Positions 36,579 to 45,642 of a stretch of DNA of 64,000 nt are shown here, piece after piece; position 1 is the first letter of the stretch, and each line of letters begins with the position of its first letter. Made by a program: the position numbers and the translations under genes. This DNA comes from Nocardioides luteus (GTDB taxonomy: Bacteria; Actinomycetota; Actinomycetes; Propionibacteriales; Nocardioidaceae), in assembly GCF_000960475.2 (NCBI RefSeq), contig NZ_JZDQ02000006.1, positions 62,001 to 126,000 of the forward strand, written 5' to 3'. Below the pieces are notes generated by a model, which saw only the letters and a list, made by a program, of their open reading frames with translations, was not told the origin of the DNA and did no database searches.

Positions 36579-38411
36579 ATGCCTCGTAACACCCGAAGAC
36601 TTCGCCCCGCTGTGGCCGTCGCCGCCGTCGCTCTCGCGGCCGTCGCGGTCGCCACCCCGATAGCGAACTCCGCCTCGGCCAAGCCCGGGAGCCTGGTCGA
36701 TGTCCAGCTGCTCTCGTTCAACGACTTCCACGGCAACCTGGAGGCGCCGTCGGGTTCGAGCGGGCGCCTGGTCACCGGCCACCACATCGACCCGGCCACC
36801 GGGAAGCCGGTCGACGAGACCGTCAACGTGGGTGGCGTGGAATACCTCGCCTCCCACCTGGAGGAGGCTCGGAAGGGCCACGCCCGGTCGCTGACCGTCG
36901 CCGCCGGCGACCTGATCGGCGCCTCGCCGCTCCTCTCGGCCGCCTTCCACGACGAGCCGTCCATCGAGGCGCTCAACAAGCTCGGCCTGGACGTGACCGC
37001 GGTCGGCAACCACGAGTTCGACGAGGGCTACCAGGAGCTCCAGCGCATCGCCGACGGTGGCTGCATCGACGACGGCGACGGTCAGGACAACCAGAACTCC
37101 TGCGCCGCCCACGAGTACGCGGGCGCCGACTTCGACATCCTGGCCGCCAACGTGACCGAGGACGCGAGCGGCAAGACGATCCTGCCGGCGTACGTCATCA
37201 AGGAGGTCGACGGCGTCAAGATCGGCTTCATCGGCATGACCCTGGAGGGCACTCCGGACATCGTCACCGCCGAGGGGGTCAAGGGCCTCACCTTCAAGGA
37301 CGAGGTCGAGACCGCCAACGCGCTGGTGCCCAAGCTGAAGAAGAAGGGCGTCAGGGCGATCGTCACCCTGATCCACGAGGGTGCCAACCTGCCCAAGGAG
37401 AAGTGGACCGACCCGGCCACCGGCACGGTCTACGACGTCAACGCCAGGTACGACTACACCTGCGAGGGTGGCGGCGAGCTCGTCGCCGGCTCGCCCATCG
37501 TGCCGATCGCGCAGAACCTCGACCCCGAGATCGACATGGTGGTCACCGGCCACACCCACCAGCCCTACGTCTGCGACGTACCCGACCCCGACGGCAAGTC
37601 CCGCCTGGTCACCTCGGCCTCGTCCTTCGGTCGTCTCTACACCGAGACCAACCTGAAGTACGACCTCAAGAAGGGCGACATCGTCCGCTCCTCGGTCAAG
37701 GGATCGAACCTGCTGGTCACCCGCGACGTGGCCAAGGCTCCGGACCAGACCGCGCTGATCAACACCTACAAGGAGCTGGTCACCCCGATCGCCTCCCGGG
37801 TGCTCGGCTCGATCTCGACCGACATCAAGCGGGACCAGACCGCCGCCGGTGAGTCCGCGCTCGGCGACCTGATCGCCGACGCCCAGCTCGCCGACCAATC
37901 GACGATCGTCAACGGGCAGACACCGGTGATCGCGTTCATGAACCCGGGCGGCATCCGCACGGATCTGACCGCGGCCAACTCGCCCTACGGCGAGGCCGTC
38001 GGTGACGTCACCTACGACGAGGCGTTCAACGTCCAGCCGTTCAACAACTACCTGGTCTCGCTGACCATGACCGGCCAGGACATCTACGACCTGCTCACCC
38101 AGCAGGTCACCGGCGCCAACGCCACCTCCCACAAGATCCTGCAGGTCTCGAAGGGCTTCTCCTACCAGATCAGCCCCTCGGGTCCGGTCGACGGTTCGGT
38201 CATGCTCAACGGCCAGCCGATCGACAAGGCCGCGTCCTACCGGGTCGTGACCAACAACTTCCTGCAGGGCGGCGGCGACGCGTTCGCGGCCTTCACCAAG
38301 GGCACCGACCCCTACTACGGCGGCCTCGACATCGACGCCTTCGCCGCCTACCTGGAGGCCAACTCGCCCTACACCCCGGGTCCGCTGGACCGCATCACCG
38401 GAACCCACTGA
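36579..38411 (+). CDS. Secreted 5'-nucleotidase / metallophosphoesterase (UshA-like)
   Basis: A 610-aa exported bifunctional nucleotidase. A Sec signal peptide (residues 1-35, VAVAAVALAAVAVATPIANSA) precedes the calcineurin-like domain with metal-site motifs FNDFHGNLE, AAGDLIGASP, VGNHEFDEGYQEL and VTGHTHQPY. The C-terminal 5'-nucleotidase substrate domain includes NPGGIRTDL and VTYDEAFNVQPFNN. It releases phosphate from extracellular nucleotides. GGGGAG precedes ATG 36579; an ATG at 36564 lies before that site. A possible PHO box is upstream. Confidence 0.93.
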   Translation: MPRNTRRLRPAVAVAAVALAAVAVATPIANSASAKPGSLVDVQLLSFNDFHGNLEAPSGSSGRLVTGHHIDPATGKPVDETVNVGGVEYLASHLEEARKGHARSLTVAAGDLIGASPLLSAAFHDEPSIEALNKLGLDVTAVGNHEFDEGYQELQRIADGGCIDDGDGQDNQNSCAAHEYAGADFDILAANVTEDASGKTILPAYVIKEVDGVKIGFIGMTLEGTPDIVTAEGVKGLTFKDEVETANALVPKLKKKGVRAIVTLIHEGANLPKEKWTDPATGTVYDVNARYDYTCEGGGELVAGSPIVPIAQNLDPEIDMVVTGHTHQPYVCDVPDPDGKSRLVTSASSFGRLYTETNLKYDLKKGDIVRSSVKGSNLLVTRDVAKAPDQTALINTYKELVTPIASRVLGSISTDIKRDQTAAGESALGDLIADAQLADQSTIVNGQTPVIAFMNPGGIRTDLTAANSPYGEAVGDVTYDEAFNVQPFNNYLVSLTMTGQDIYDLLTQQVTGANATSHKILQVSKGFSYQISPSGPVDGSVMLNGQPIDKAASYRVVTNNFLQGGGDAFAAFTKGTDPYYGGLDIDAFAAYLEANSPYTPGPLDRITGTH

Positions 38412-38471
38412 GAGAGGCCTCTCTTTCGTACGCAGCGGGCCCGGCCGGCTCTGAGCCGGTCGGGCCCGCTG
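38411..38471 (+). terminator. Tandem terminator hairpins
   Basis: AGAGAGGCCTCTCT (38411-38424), a perfect palindrome starting in the nucleotidase stop codon and followed by TTTCG, precedes a second long hairpin at 38433-38471 with CAGCGGGCCCG arms. Either or both may end transcription from the left; the second may also serve the convergent TetR gene. Confidence 0.75.
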
Positions 38472-38478
38472 TCCTGTG

Positions 38479-39177
38479 TCAACCCGGGCCTGCCGTCGAC
38501 AGCGCGTCGGCGAGAGACGCCGCGGACGAGGCGGCCGGGCCGATGCGATCCTCGGCGATCCCGCAGGCGCGCAGGCAGGTCGCGGCGATGGTGGCGGCCG
38601 TCGTGGCGCTGATCGGCACGCCGCTGCTGCGCAGGCTGGTGGTGACCTCGACCAGATGCATCAGCATCTCGCCGAGGTGGCCCGGCTCGGCCGCCGTGGC
38701 GCTGGCGGGCCCAGCGGCCCGGGTGGCGATCCGCCCGTAGGCCGCCGCCAGCTCGGCGCGCGTGCTTCGAAAGGCGTCGAACGCCTCGCTGCTGGTGACG
38801 TCGGGGTGGGTGGCCAGCATGCCGATGTTGTCCGGCGCCTCGGCGAGCGTGTGGACGTCGACGAGGGCCAGCAGGTAGAGCGCCGTCTCCGGGCTCTCGG
38901 ACGCCGTCACCCGCTCGATCTGCTCGATCCGGTCGACAGTGGGCCGGACGGATCGCTCCAGGAGCTCGGCGAGGATCTCGTCCTTGCCGGTGAAGTGGTA
39001 GTAGAGCGACGCCTGCCTGATCCCGACCTTGTCGGCGATCTCGCGGGTCGAGGTGGCCGCGAAGCCCTTGGTCACGAACAGCTGCGCCGCGGCATGCAGC
39101 ACCTGCTCCCGGGGTGGAGCTGTTGTCTTCGGGGGGACGAGTCGCGGTCGTCCGGGGTGGGTTCGTCGGATGCTCAT
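38479..39177 (-). CDS. TetR-family transcriptional regulator
   Basis: A 232-aa regulator with an N-terminal helix-turn-helix (VLHAAAQLFVTKGFAATSTR, then REIADKVGIRQASLYYHF) after an Arg-rich tail. The C-terminal ligand domain is Ala-rich and all helical. Start ATG 39177. It faces the XRE/DUF5753 gene across a 145-bp AT-richer divergent region (GAGCATAATATTTCG near 39222) that probably holds both promoters. Ligand and targets are unknown. Confidence 0.9.
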   Translation of the reverse strand: MSIRRTHPGRPRLVPPKTTAPPREQVLHAAAQLFVTKGFAATSTREIADKVGIRQASLYYHFTGKDEILAELLERSVRPTVDRIEQIERVTASESPETALYLLALVDVHTLAEAPDNIGMLATHPDVTSSEAFDAFRSTRAELAAAYGRIATRAAGPASATAAEPGHLGEMLMHLVEVTTSLRSSGVPISATTAATIAATCLRACGIAEDRIGPAASSAASLADALSTAGPG

Positions 39178-39322
39178 CGAAGCCCTGCCTTCCTGTCGGC
39201 GTCGACCCCGGATCCCAGTAGAGCATAATATTTCGATCCTGCCAATCATGATGTGCATCTGGACGTGAGGTATGCCCATCGGGCACGATGGGAGGCCGAA
39301 CCGTTCGAAGGAGACCGTCGTC

Positions 39323-40192
39323 GTGCCCCGCCCCGATCGCCGAGCCCGTGAAGCACTGACCGAGGCGCTCCGCGACGCCCGCCGCGCCGCGGGCCTGACG
39401 GGGGCCGGACTGGCGGATGCCCTCGGCTCGGGCTGGTCCCAGCCGAAGGTGTCGAAGATCGAGTCCGGCCGGCAGTCGGTCTCCGAGGCGGAGGTCCGGG
39501 CCTGGGCGGCCGCGGTGGGTGCCGACAAGGAGATGCTGCTCGCGCTGCGCGCCCGGGCCGACCACGAGCAGGCCGCGTTCCGCGACGCCCACCAGGCCGA
39601 CGGCGGCGCGGAGCAGCACCAGGAGGCGTACGCAGCGACCGAGGTGGCAGCGAAGGTCCTGACCAGCTACCAGCCTCACAGCGTCCCCGAGCTGTTGCAG
39701 ACGCCCGACTACGCGCGAGCGCTGCTGGCGCTGGCGGGTGGTGCGCGCGACCAGGATCCCGGCGAGGTCTCCCACGTGATCGCGGCGAGGCTGCGCCGCT
39801 CGGCGATCCTCTACGAGGCCGGGCGGTCGATCACCATCCTGGTCGGCGAGGCGGCTCTCCATCACCTGGTCGGCTCGCCCGGCATCATGCGTGCCCAGAT
39901 CGAGCACATCGCCAAGCTGGCGACCACCACCCAGGCGACGATCGGGATCGTCCCGCTCCAGAGCTTCCCCGTCCTGGTCCAGCACGGCTGGGACCAGCGC
40001 GACCGGATCGTCACCCTCGAGACCAGTGCCGGTGACCTCGAGATCGCCGATCCGGTCGAGGTCGCCCGCTACGAGCACTGGACGCAGCTCCTGCTCGAGG
40101 ATGCGCTGACCGGAGCGGCCGCTGCCGAGCGATGCGCACAGATCATCAGCGAGCGAGGACGCTCGGCAGCCGCGCCGGGCGACCACGAATAG
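39323..40192 (+). CDS. XRE-family regulator with DUF5753 domain
   Basis: A 289-aa protein. The N-terminal helix-turn-helix (LRDARRAAGLTGAGLADALG, then SQPKVSKIESGRQSVS) is followed by a DUF5753 domain: TSYQPHSVPELLQTPDYARA, IGIVPLQSFPVLVQHGWDQR and a C-terminal ARYEHWTQLLLEDAL. Such proteins are numerous in actinomycetes and often pair with a small DUF397 protein; none is adjacent here. AAGGAG lies 9-13 bases before GTG 39323, which decides the start over an upstream ATG. Confidence 0.88.
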   Translation: MPRPDRRAREALTEALRDARRAAGLTGAGLADALGSGWSQPKVSKIESGRQSVSEAEVRAWAAAVGADKEMLLALRARADHEQAAFRDAHQADGGAEQHQEAYAATEVAAKVLTSYQPHSVPELLQTPDYARALLALAGGARDQDPGEVSHVIAARLRRSAILYEAGRSITILVGEAALHHLVGSPGIMRAQIEHIAKLATTTQATIGIVPLQSFPVLVQHGWDQRDRIVTLETSAGDLEIADPVEVARYEHWTQLLLEDALTGAAAAERCAQIISERGRSAAAPGDHE

Positions 40193-40223
40193 GAGACGGC
40201 GGCTGCTCCGGTAGACTCCCGGC

Positions 40224-40296
40224 GGGCCGTTAGCTCAGTTGGTAGAGCAGTGGACTTTTAATCCATGGGTCGTCGGTTCGAGACCGACACGGCCTA
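40224..40296 (+). tRNA. tRNA-Lys (TTT)
   Basis: Cloverleaf with acceptor GGGCCGT/ACGGCCT (one G-U pair), D stem GCTC/GAGC, anticodon stem GTGGA/TCCAT with loop CTTTTAA (anticodon TTT), and T loop TTCGAGA. CCA is encoded at 40297-40299, unlike the other tRNAs in this window. Confidence 0.95.
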
Positions 40297-40303
40297 CCAG
40301 TTC

Positions 40304-40332
40304 AGACCCTCGCCCGAGCCGGGCGGGGGTCT
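40304..40332 (+). terminator. Terminator after tRNA-Lys
   Basis: Arms AGACCCTCGCCCG and CGGGCGGGGGTCT (one G-T wobble) flank AGC, followed by TCTGCTGT. It lies 4 bp after the encoded CCA. Confidence 0.75.
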
Positions 40333-40678
40333 TCTGCTGTCCGGAATCAGATCCGGAGACAGGTCCGGAAACGGTCGGCATACCCCCTTCTGACCGGCAG
40401 TTTCACGGCTCCGTTGCACAACCTTCATCGCTTCGCACGTAAAACGATCGGTCAAGGGGGGTTCGCACAGGCTCGTGAGTTGCTAGTCTCACTCCCGCAA
40501 CAGGTGCAAGTTCCAGAAGGTCTGACGCCTGCGGAGTTTGTGATCCAACGGCGTTTCTGCTCTGTGCCCGCCCGGACCCCGGTTCGGGAAACACAGGTCG
40601 GAGCGACGTGTCACCCGCCCCTGATGCGGGGCTACCGAACCTGGTGGCCTCTCGCCCCGACTAAGGAGTAACGAGCAG
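40333..40678 (+). promoter_or_regulatory. Long upstream region of the cold-shock gene
   Basis: The 346 bp before cspA contain no convincing gene. A possible promoter is TTCGCA (40462) with TAGTCT (40484) 16 bp apart, which would give a 5' leader of about 180 nt. The leader can fold into several hairpins, for example around CCCCGGTTCGGG (near 40578). A long structured leader is usual for cold-shock mRNAs. Confidence 0.45.
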
Positions 40679-40882
40679 ATGGCTCAGGGCACCGTTAAGT
40701 GGTTCAACGCCGAGAAGGGTTTCGGCTTCATTGCGCAGGAGGACGGCGGCGACGACGTCTTCGTGCACTACTCTGCGATCCAGACCAACGGCTACAAGTC
40801 GCTGGACGAGAACCAGAAGGTCGAGTTCGACGTCACCCAGGGTCCGAAGGGCCCGCAGGCGGAGAACGTTCGTCCTCTCTGA
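40679..40882 (+). CDS. cspA: Cold-shock protein, CspA family
   Basis: A 67-aa OB-fold RNA chaperone. It has RNP1 (KGFGFI) and RNP2 (VFVHYSAI), and the usual start [17 protein letters not shown]. Strong AAGGAG before ATG 40679 and its own terminator suggest high expression as a single gene. It binds single-stranded nucleic acid and prevents mRNA folding during cold or growth transitions. Confidence 0.97.
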   Translation: MAQGTVKWFNAEKGFGFIAQEDGGDDVFVHYSAIQTNGYKSLDENQKVEFDVTQGPKGPQAENVRPL

Positions 40883-40932
40883 TCAGCAAGACGATCTCGG
40901 GTTCGGCGTGAGCCGACACTGATCATCTGCAA

Positions 40933-40962
40933 CGAGGCCCCAGCCGTAAGGCTGGGGCCTCG
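40933..40962 (+). terminator. Terminator after cspA
   Basis: Perfect 13-bp arms CGAGGCCCCAGCC and GGCTGGGGCCTCG flank GTAA. A second hairpin (GGGGCCC-TTTC-GGGCCCC) follows near 40973-40990, giving a tandem terminator. Confidence 0.88.
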
Positions 40963-41106
40963 TGGTCTGATGGGGGCCCTTTCGGGCCCCTGTGTCACGC
41001 TTGATGTGACAACTTTTGGTGGTTATTAATGGATCACCGCCCAGATCCGCCAAGACTGGGCGATGATGTGATGACGAGCTTTGAGTGACGTGAGGAGGCG
41101 GCGGGC

Positions 41107-41253
41107 GTGGCTGACCAGTTCGATGTGACGCTGGAAGATCCTGAGCTGCTCCTCGAGGTCGAGCTCACCACCAACCTCATCGTCGCCGCCAGCGAGTCCG
41201 AGGATCACCTCTCCCAGGAGGAGATCGACCGGATCCTCGGCATCATCCCCTGA
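41107..41253 (+). CDS. 48-residue acidic small protein
   Basis: A 48-aa gene starting MADQFDVTLEDPELLLEVEL and ending EEIDRILGIIP. GTG 41107 has AGGAGG 7 bases upstream, the reading frame has strong third-position GC, and a clean stop follows, so I consider it real. The protein is very acidic with two amphipathic helices and no Cys or membrane segment. I do not recognise a family. It ends 7 bp before the convergent DUF3352 gene. Confidence 0.65.
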   Translation: MADQFDVTLEDPELLLEVELTTNLIVAASESEDHLSQEEIDRILGIIP

Positions 41254-41260
41254 GCATCCC

Positions 41261-42394
41261 TCAGCAGGTCGCGAAGAGCAGCGGCCCGTTCGCGAGGTCG
41301 GAGAGCACGGCCGTGCCGTTCTTCGGCTGAAGCTGCATGGTGACGACCTCGTCCTCGGCCGCGACCTTTCCCAGCTTGAACCGCTCGTCGAACGTGCCGC
41401 CCTGACCCGGTGCCGGGCCGACGGCGAGCTTGGCCCGGGTGTCGGCGTTCGTACGTGCCTGGTCGTCGTCCTCGAACGACATCGCGACGCGTACGTCTCC
41501 GTTCGGCTCGGCCGCCATGGCGAAGCCCGCGATCGGGTTGATGTCGCCGGCGGCGTCGACGAGACCGTCGGCCTGGTCCTGGTCGGCCGCCGAGGCGCCG
41601 CTCAGCCCGATCTCGCCGCAGGTGAAGTCGCCGTCGTAGATGAACGCCGAGAGGGGGTCGCCGAGCCGGCCCGCCGCCTTCGTCATCGGCTCGTGCAGGT
41701 CCCCGTCGCCGAGGCCCTTGACCTGGTCGCTCAGGTAGCGCCGGCCGTCCGAGGCCAGGATCAGGTCGTGCTCGGGCAGGAAGGCGATATAGGTGAGCTG
41801 CGGGGTGATCGTCGAGTCGATCCCGGAGTCGGTGAAGGTGGAGAAGGGGACCAGGCTGCCGTCCCAGACGCCACCGTCGGCGGGATCGTCGTCGGGGGCG
41901 GCGAACCCCATCGAGGTGAGCTGGTCGACGAGATGGTCGGCGTCCATGTCCGTGAGGTGCCCGATCATCAGGGCGCCCTCGGTCGACTGGGTGTAGAGCT
42001 CCCAGTCGAGGGTCGCCGGCGACCAGCCGAAGTGCTGCTGCAGCAGGCCCGAGGCGTCGGGCAGCACCGAGGTCGAGGTGAGGTCCTTCGTGTAGGCCTC
42101 GTCGATCATCTCGTGGACCTCCTCCGGCGTGGAGTCGGCATCGAGATCGGCGCCGACACGCTCGCGGATGCCGCCCCAGTCGGTGAACGAGACCCGCGTC
42201 GCCTCGGCGGGTGAGAGCCGCAGCGCCTCGTCGAGGTCGCCCCCACGGGTGGCCCAGGCGCGGGCCAGGACGACGACGAGCGCAACGACGACGACGCCCA
42301 CCACGATGGTCAACAGGGGGTGGGCGCGTACGACTCTGGAGGACCGACCGGCCCACATCCTGGGGTGGTCGAGAAGCTGGGGGGTGCGGAGCAT
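41261..42394 (-). CDS. DUF3352-like membrane-anchored protein
   Basis: A protein of about 377 aa with one N-terminal membrane helix (residues about 26-48, LLTIVVGVVVVALVVVLARA) and a large extracytoplasmic domain of repeated alpha/beta character. It resembles DUF3352 proteins found in actinobacteria. The C-terminus ends ...NGPLLFATC with Cys as the last residue. I chose ATG 42394; ATG 42433 would add 13 residues and place the start very close to the divergent mutT1. Function is unknown. Confidence 0.65.
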   Translation of the reverse strand: MLRTPQLLDHPRMWAGRSSRVVRAHPLLTIVVGVVVVALVVVLARAWATRGGDLDEALRLSPAEATRVSFTDWGGIRERVGADLDADSTPEEVHEMIDEAYTKDLTSTSVLPDASGLLQQHFGWSPATLDWELYTQSTEGALMIGHLTDMDADHLVDQLTSMGFAAPDDDPADGGVWDGSLVPFSTFTDSGIDSTITPQLTYIAFLPEHDLILASDGRRYLSDQVKGLGDGDLHEPMTKAAGRLGDPLSAFIYDGDFTCGEIGLSGASAADQDQADGLVDAAGDINPIAGFAMAAEPNGDVRVAMSFEDDDQARTNADTRAKLAVGPAPGQGGTFDERFKLGKVAAEDEVVTMQLQPKNGTAVLSDLANGPLLFATC

Positions 42395-42444
42395 CCCGAC
42401 GAACCTTAGACGACCCGGTCGCCCATTCGACATACCCTGTGCCC

Positions 42445-43311
42445 ATGCCCGAGATCCCGGCCGCCGGCGTAGTGGTTTTTCGCGAGCACGACGACAAGCC
42501 CGAGGTGGCACTGATCCACAGACCCAAGTACGACGACTGGTCCTTCCCCAAGGGGAAGGTCGACCCCGGAGAGACGGTACCGGTGGCCGCGATCCGCGAG
42601 GTGCGGGAGGAGACCGGCCTACGCGTCGCGCTCGGCCACCCGCTCAGGTCGCAGCGCTATCCCGTCGAGGCCGGGCAGAAGGTGGTCCACTACTGGGTGG
42701 GCCGCACCGCTGCGGGGGCCGACGACGATGTCGACGGCTACGAGATCAACGATGAGATCGACGACGTCGAGTGGCTGCCGCTGGAGAAGGCGCACCAGCG
42801 GCTCACCTACCCCCACGACCGGGAGACGTTGCGCCAGGCCGAGGACGTACGCCACCCGACCACGCCCCTCGTGATCCTCCGCCACGGCTCGGCTGTCGGC
42901 CGTTCGGCCTGGTCCGGTGCGGACGAGGAGCGGCCGCTGGACGACACCGGGCGGGCCCAGGCCGTCACCCTGGCCGGTCTGCTGATGGCCTACGACGTCG
43001 GCCGGGTGATCACCTCGACGAGCACCCGCTGCGTGCAGTCCGTCGCGCCCTACGCCGGGCTCGCCGGCCTCGCGTCCGAGCAGATGAGACTGCTCAGCGA
43101 GGAGGGCGCGGAGGCAGGTAGCGTGTCCGCCCTGGCCGCGGACACTGTGCGTGACCTGGCGGTTCCGACGGTGATCTGCACGCACCGGCCGGTGCTGCCG
43201 TGGATCTTCGACGGGCTGGGTGTGCGGGACCCGAAGCTGGCGAAGGGCGAGCTGATGGTGCTGCACGTGCGCGCAGGCGAAGTGCGGGCTGTTGAGGCAT
43301 TTCAGGCCTAA
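42445..43311 (+). CDS. mutT1: Nudix hydrolase fused to histidine phosphatase, MutT1-like
   Basis: A 288-aa two-domain enzyme. Residues 1-130 are a Nudix domain with the box GKVDPGETVPVAAIREVREE followed by TGL, and residues 140-288 a histidine phosphatase with LRHGSAVG and a later THRPVLPW. The same fusion in mycobacteria (MutT1) hydrolyses 8-oxo-GTP/dGTP and diadenosine polyphosphates. Start ATG 42445 with minimal leader, possibly leaderless. It is directly upstream of the pst operon but separated by 176 bp. Confidence 0.9.
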   Translation: MPEIPAAGVVVFREHDDKPEVALIHRPKYDDWSFPKGKVDPGETVPVAAIREVREETGLRVALGHPLRSQRYPVEAGQKVVHYWVGRTAAGADDDVDGYEINDEIDDVEWLPLEKAHQRLTYPHDRETLRQAEDVRHPTTPLVILRHGSAVGRSAWSGADEERPLDDTGRAQAVTLAGLLMAYDVGRVITSTSTRCVQSVAPYAGLAGLASEQMRLLSEEGAEAGSVSALAADTVRDLAVPTVICTHRPVLPWIFDGLGVRDPKLAKGELMVLHVRAGEVRAVEAFQA

Positions 43312-43386
43312 CAGGGGCTTGAGGCCGGCCTGTTCATCTCCTGTGCCCGGAACTGACACTGATTTGCCACCGACTCTGTGTTCCTC

Positions 43387-43430
43387 GTTCAGCCTGTGTT
43401 CACCTTCGCCGAGTTTCCCGTCCACCTCGG
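43387..43430 (+). promoter_or_regulatory. PHO box upstream of pstS
   Basis: Direct repeats in perfect 11-bp register: GTTCAGCCTGT (43387), GTTCACCTTCG (43398), a degenerate unit (43409), and GTCCACCTCGG (43420). This is the classic actinobacterial PhoP site and ends 57 bp before the pstS start. Confidence 0.85.
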
Positions 43431-43487
43431 CTCCTTACGGTCGTCGCGACAACTCCGAATCGACTGCATCATCATCAGGAGAATTGC

Positions 43488-44585
43488 GTGAACACCACCT
43501 CGCTGCGCCGGGCACTCGTCCCGGGCATCACGGCTGCGGCCCTCGCTCTCACGATCAGCGCCTGCGGCGCTGCCAACGAGAAGGACAGCGGCAGCGAAGG
43601 CGAAGGCACCCTCTCGGGCACCATCAAGGGTGGCGGCGCCTCCTCGCAGGAGAAGGGCCAGGCGGCGTGGGTCGCCGGCATCCAGGACGCGAACCCCGAC
43701 CTCAGCGTGGTCTACGAGCCGGTCGGCTCGGGCTCGGGTCGTGAGGGTTTCATCTCCGGCGGCTACCTCTTCGCCGGCACCGACTCCGCTCTCAACGACG
43801 ACGAGGGCGAGCTGACCAAGGCCAAGGAGAAGTGCGGCGCGGACCCGATCCAGGTCCCGGCGTACGTCTCCCCGATCGCTGTGGCGTTCAACGTCGAGGG
43901 CGTCGACAAGCTGGACCTCGACGCCGCGACCCTCACCGGGATCTTCTCGGGCAAGATCACCAAGTGGAACGACAAGGCGATCACCGCGCTCAACCCGGAC
44001 GCCAAGCTCCCGGACGCCGCGATCACCCCGGTCCACCGCTCCGACGACTCCGGCACCCAGGAGAACTTCACCGACTACCTCTCCAAGGCCGGTGGCTGGG
44101 CCGAGGAGCCCGACGGTGAGTGGCCCGCCAGCATCAAGGTCGGCGAGGGTGCCGACGGCACCTCCGGTGTCGTGACCGCGATGCAGGGTGCCGGCTACAT
44201 CGGCTTCATGGACGAGTCCGCCGCGCGTGAGAACGACCTCACCGTGGCCAGCATCAAGGTCGGCGAGGACTTCGTCGAGCCGACCCCCGAGGCCGCCGCC
44301 AAGATCCTGGCCGCCTCGAAGCCGGCGGGCCTGAGCGACAACGACATGGCCGTCGAGGTCGCCCGGACGACCACCGAGGCCGGCGTCTACCCGGTCGTGC
44401 TGGTCTCCTACCTGCTGGCCTGCCCGACCTACGAGAACGCCGAGGACGCCGCCAACGTGAAGGGCTACCTCGAGTACATCCTCTCCGAGGAGGGCCAGAA
44501 GGTCTCCGCCGAGGAGGCCGGCTCCGCGCCGCTCGACCGCGAGACCGCCGACAAGGCGCTCGACCTCGTCGGTGCGATCAAGTAG
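43488..44585 (+). CDS. pstS: Phosphate ABC transporter substrate-binding lipoprotein
   Basis: A 365-aa lipoprotein that captures phosphate outside the cell. The lipobox is ISAC with Cys near residue 26, followed by an acidic, Gly/Ser-rich tether. Phosphate-binding loops GGGASSQEKGQAAWV, EPVGSGSGREGFISG and HRSDDSGTQENFTDYL are all present. AGGAGAA precedes GTG 43488. The gene is first in pstSCAB and under a strong PHO box. Confidence 0.96.
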   Translation: MNTTSLRRALVPGITAAALALTISACGAANEKDSGSEGEGTLSGTIKGGGASSQEKGQAAWVAGIQDANPDLSVVYEPVGSGSGREGFISGGYLFAGTDSALNDDEGELTKAKEKCGADPIQVPAYVSPIAVAFNVEGVDKLDLDAATLTGIFSGKITKWNDKAITALNPDAKLPDAAITPVHRSDDSGTQENFTDYLSKAGGWAEEPDGEWPASIKVGEGADGTSGVVTAMQGAGYIGFMDESAARENDLTVASIKVGEDFVEPTPEAAAKILAASKPAGLSDNDMAVEVARTTTEAGVYPVVLVSYLLACPTYENAEDAANVKGYLEYILSEEGQKVSAEEAGSAPLDRETADKALDLVGAIK

Positions 44586-44608
44586 TTGCCGATACGTTTG
44601 ACGTGATC

Positions 44609-44646
44609 GCCGTTCGGGCGGTGGCTGCGGCCGCCGCCCGTACGGC
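44609..44646 (+). promoter_or_regulatory. Intercistronic hairpin pstS-pstC
   Basis: Arms of 17 nt (44609-44625 and 44630-44646, GCCGTTCGGGCGGTGGC with two imperfect pairs) form a strong stem in the 100-bp gap. It lacks a T-run, so it probably attenuates or stabilises mRNA, giving more PstS than permease. Confidence 0.55.
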
Positions 44647-44685
44647 TGTCTTGAGAACCGAAACTAGAAAGTCGAGGAAAGCCTT

Positions 44686-45642
44686 GTGACTGTCGCCGCT
44701 GACCCCGGCGCCGACCCTGGCGTTGACCCGAAGTCGGACCTGTCCGGCCGTGGCTCGGTGGGTGATGTCGTCTTCCGAGGCCTCGCCGTGGCCGCTGCCT
44801 CCCTGATCCTGGTCGCGCTGGCAGCCGTCTTCATCTTCCTGGGGATCGAGGGCATCCCGGGCTTCAACGTGGACGCACAGCACTACGCCGGCCAGGGCTC
44901 GTTCCTGGGCCTGGTGGTCCCGCTGCTGTTCGCCACCATGTACGCCGCCGTCCTGGCCCTGATCATCGCGGTGCCGTTCTCCGTGGCGATCGCCCTGTTC
45001 ATCAGCCACTACGCGCCGCGCCGGGTCGCGGTCCCGGTGGCGTACGTCATCGACCTGCTGGCCGCGGTGCCGTCGGTCGTCTTCGGCCTGTGGGGCGCGG
45101 TAGCGCTCGGCCCCTACCTGGTGCCGGCCCACGCCTGGCTCGCCGAGCACCTCGGCTGGCTGCCGTTCTTCGACGGTCAGCCCTCGGGCAACGGTCGCAC
45201 GCTGTTCACGGCCTCGATCGTGCTTGCCGTGATGATCCTGCCGATCATCACCTCGATCTGCCGCGAGGTCTTCGCACAGACGCCGCGACTGCACGAGGAG
45301 GCGGCGCTGGCGCTCGGTGCCACCCGCTGGGAGATGGTCCGCTACGCGGTCTTCCCCTACGCCCGCTCCGGCATGGTCTCCGCGGTCATGCTCGGCCTCG
45401 GCCGTGCGCTCGGCGAGACGATGGCGATCGCGATGATCGCCTCGCCGAAGGTCGTCATCTCGCTGTTCATCGTCGGCACCCAGAACCCGCAGACCATCGC
45501 GGCGCACATCGCCCAGGGCTACAAGGAGAGCACGCCCGACCGGCTCTCCGTGCTGATCGCGACCGGTCTCGTGCTGTTCGCCTTCACCTTCCTGGTCAAT
45601 GCCTTCGCCCGCTGGATCGTCGCCCGAGGGAGGGCCAAGTGA
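44686..45642 (+). CDS. pstC: Phosphate ABC transporter permease PstC
   Basis: A 318-aa inner-membrane permease with six helices. The binding-protein-dependent loop reads EEAALALGATRWEMVRYAVF followed by PYARSGMVSA, the EAA-type contact site for PstB. The N-terminal 30 residues are hydrophilic. GAGGAAAG precedes GTG 44686, and its stop overlaps the GTG of pstA. Confidence 0.95.
   Translation: MTVAADPGADPGVDPKSDLSGRGSVGDVVFRGLAVAAASLILVALAAVFIFLGIEGIPGFNVDAQHYAGQGSFLGLVVPLLFATMYAAVLALIIAVPFSVAIALFISHYAPRRVAVPVAYVIDLLAAVPSVVFGLWGAVALGPYLVPAHAWLAEHLGWLPFFDGQPSGNGRTLFTASIVLAVMILPIITSICREVFAQTPRLHEEAALALGATRWEMVRYAVFPYARSGMVSAVMLGLGRALGETMAIAMIASPKVVISLFIVGTQNPQTIAAHIAQGYKESTPDRLSVLIATGLVLFAFTFLVNAFARWIVARGRAK

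Noticed and set aside
40414..40671. Possible 85-codon gene before cspA
   Set aside because: It occupies the cold-shock leader, has no ribosome site and lacks coding codon bias; a structured 5' leader explains the region better.
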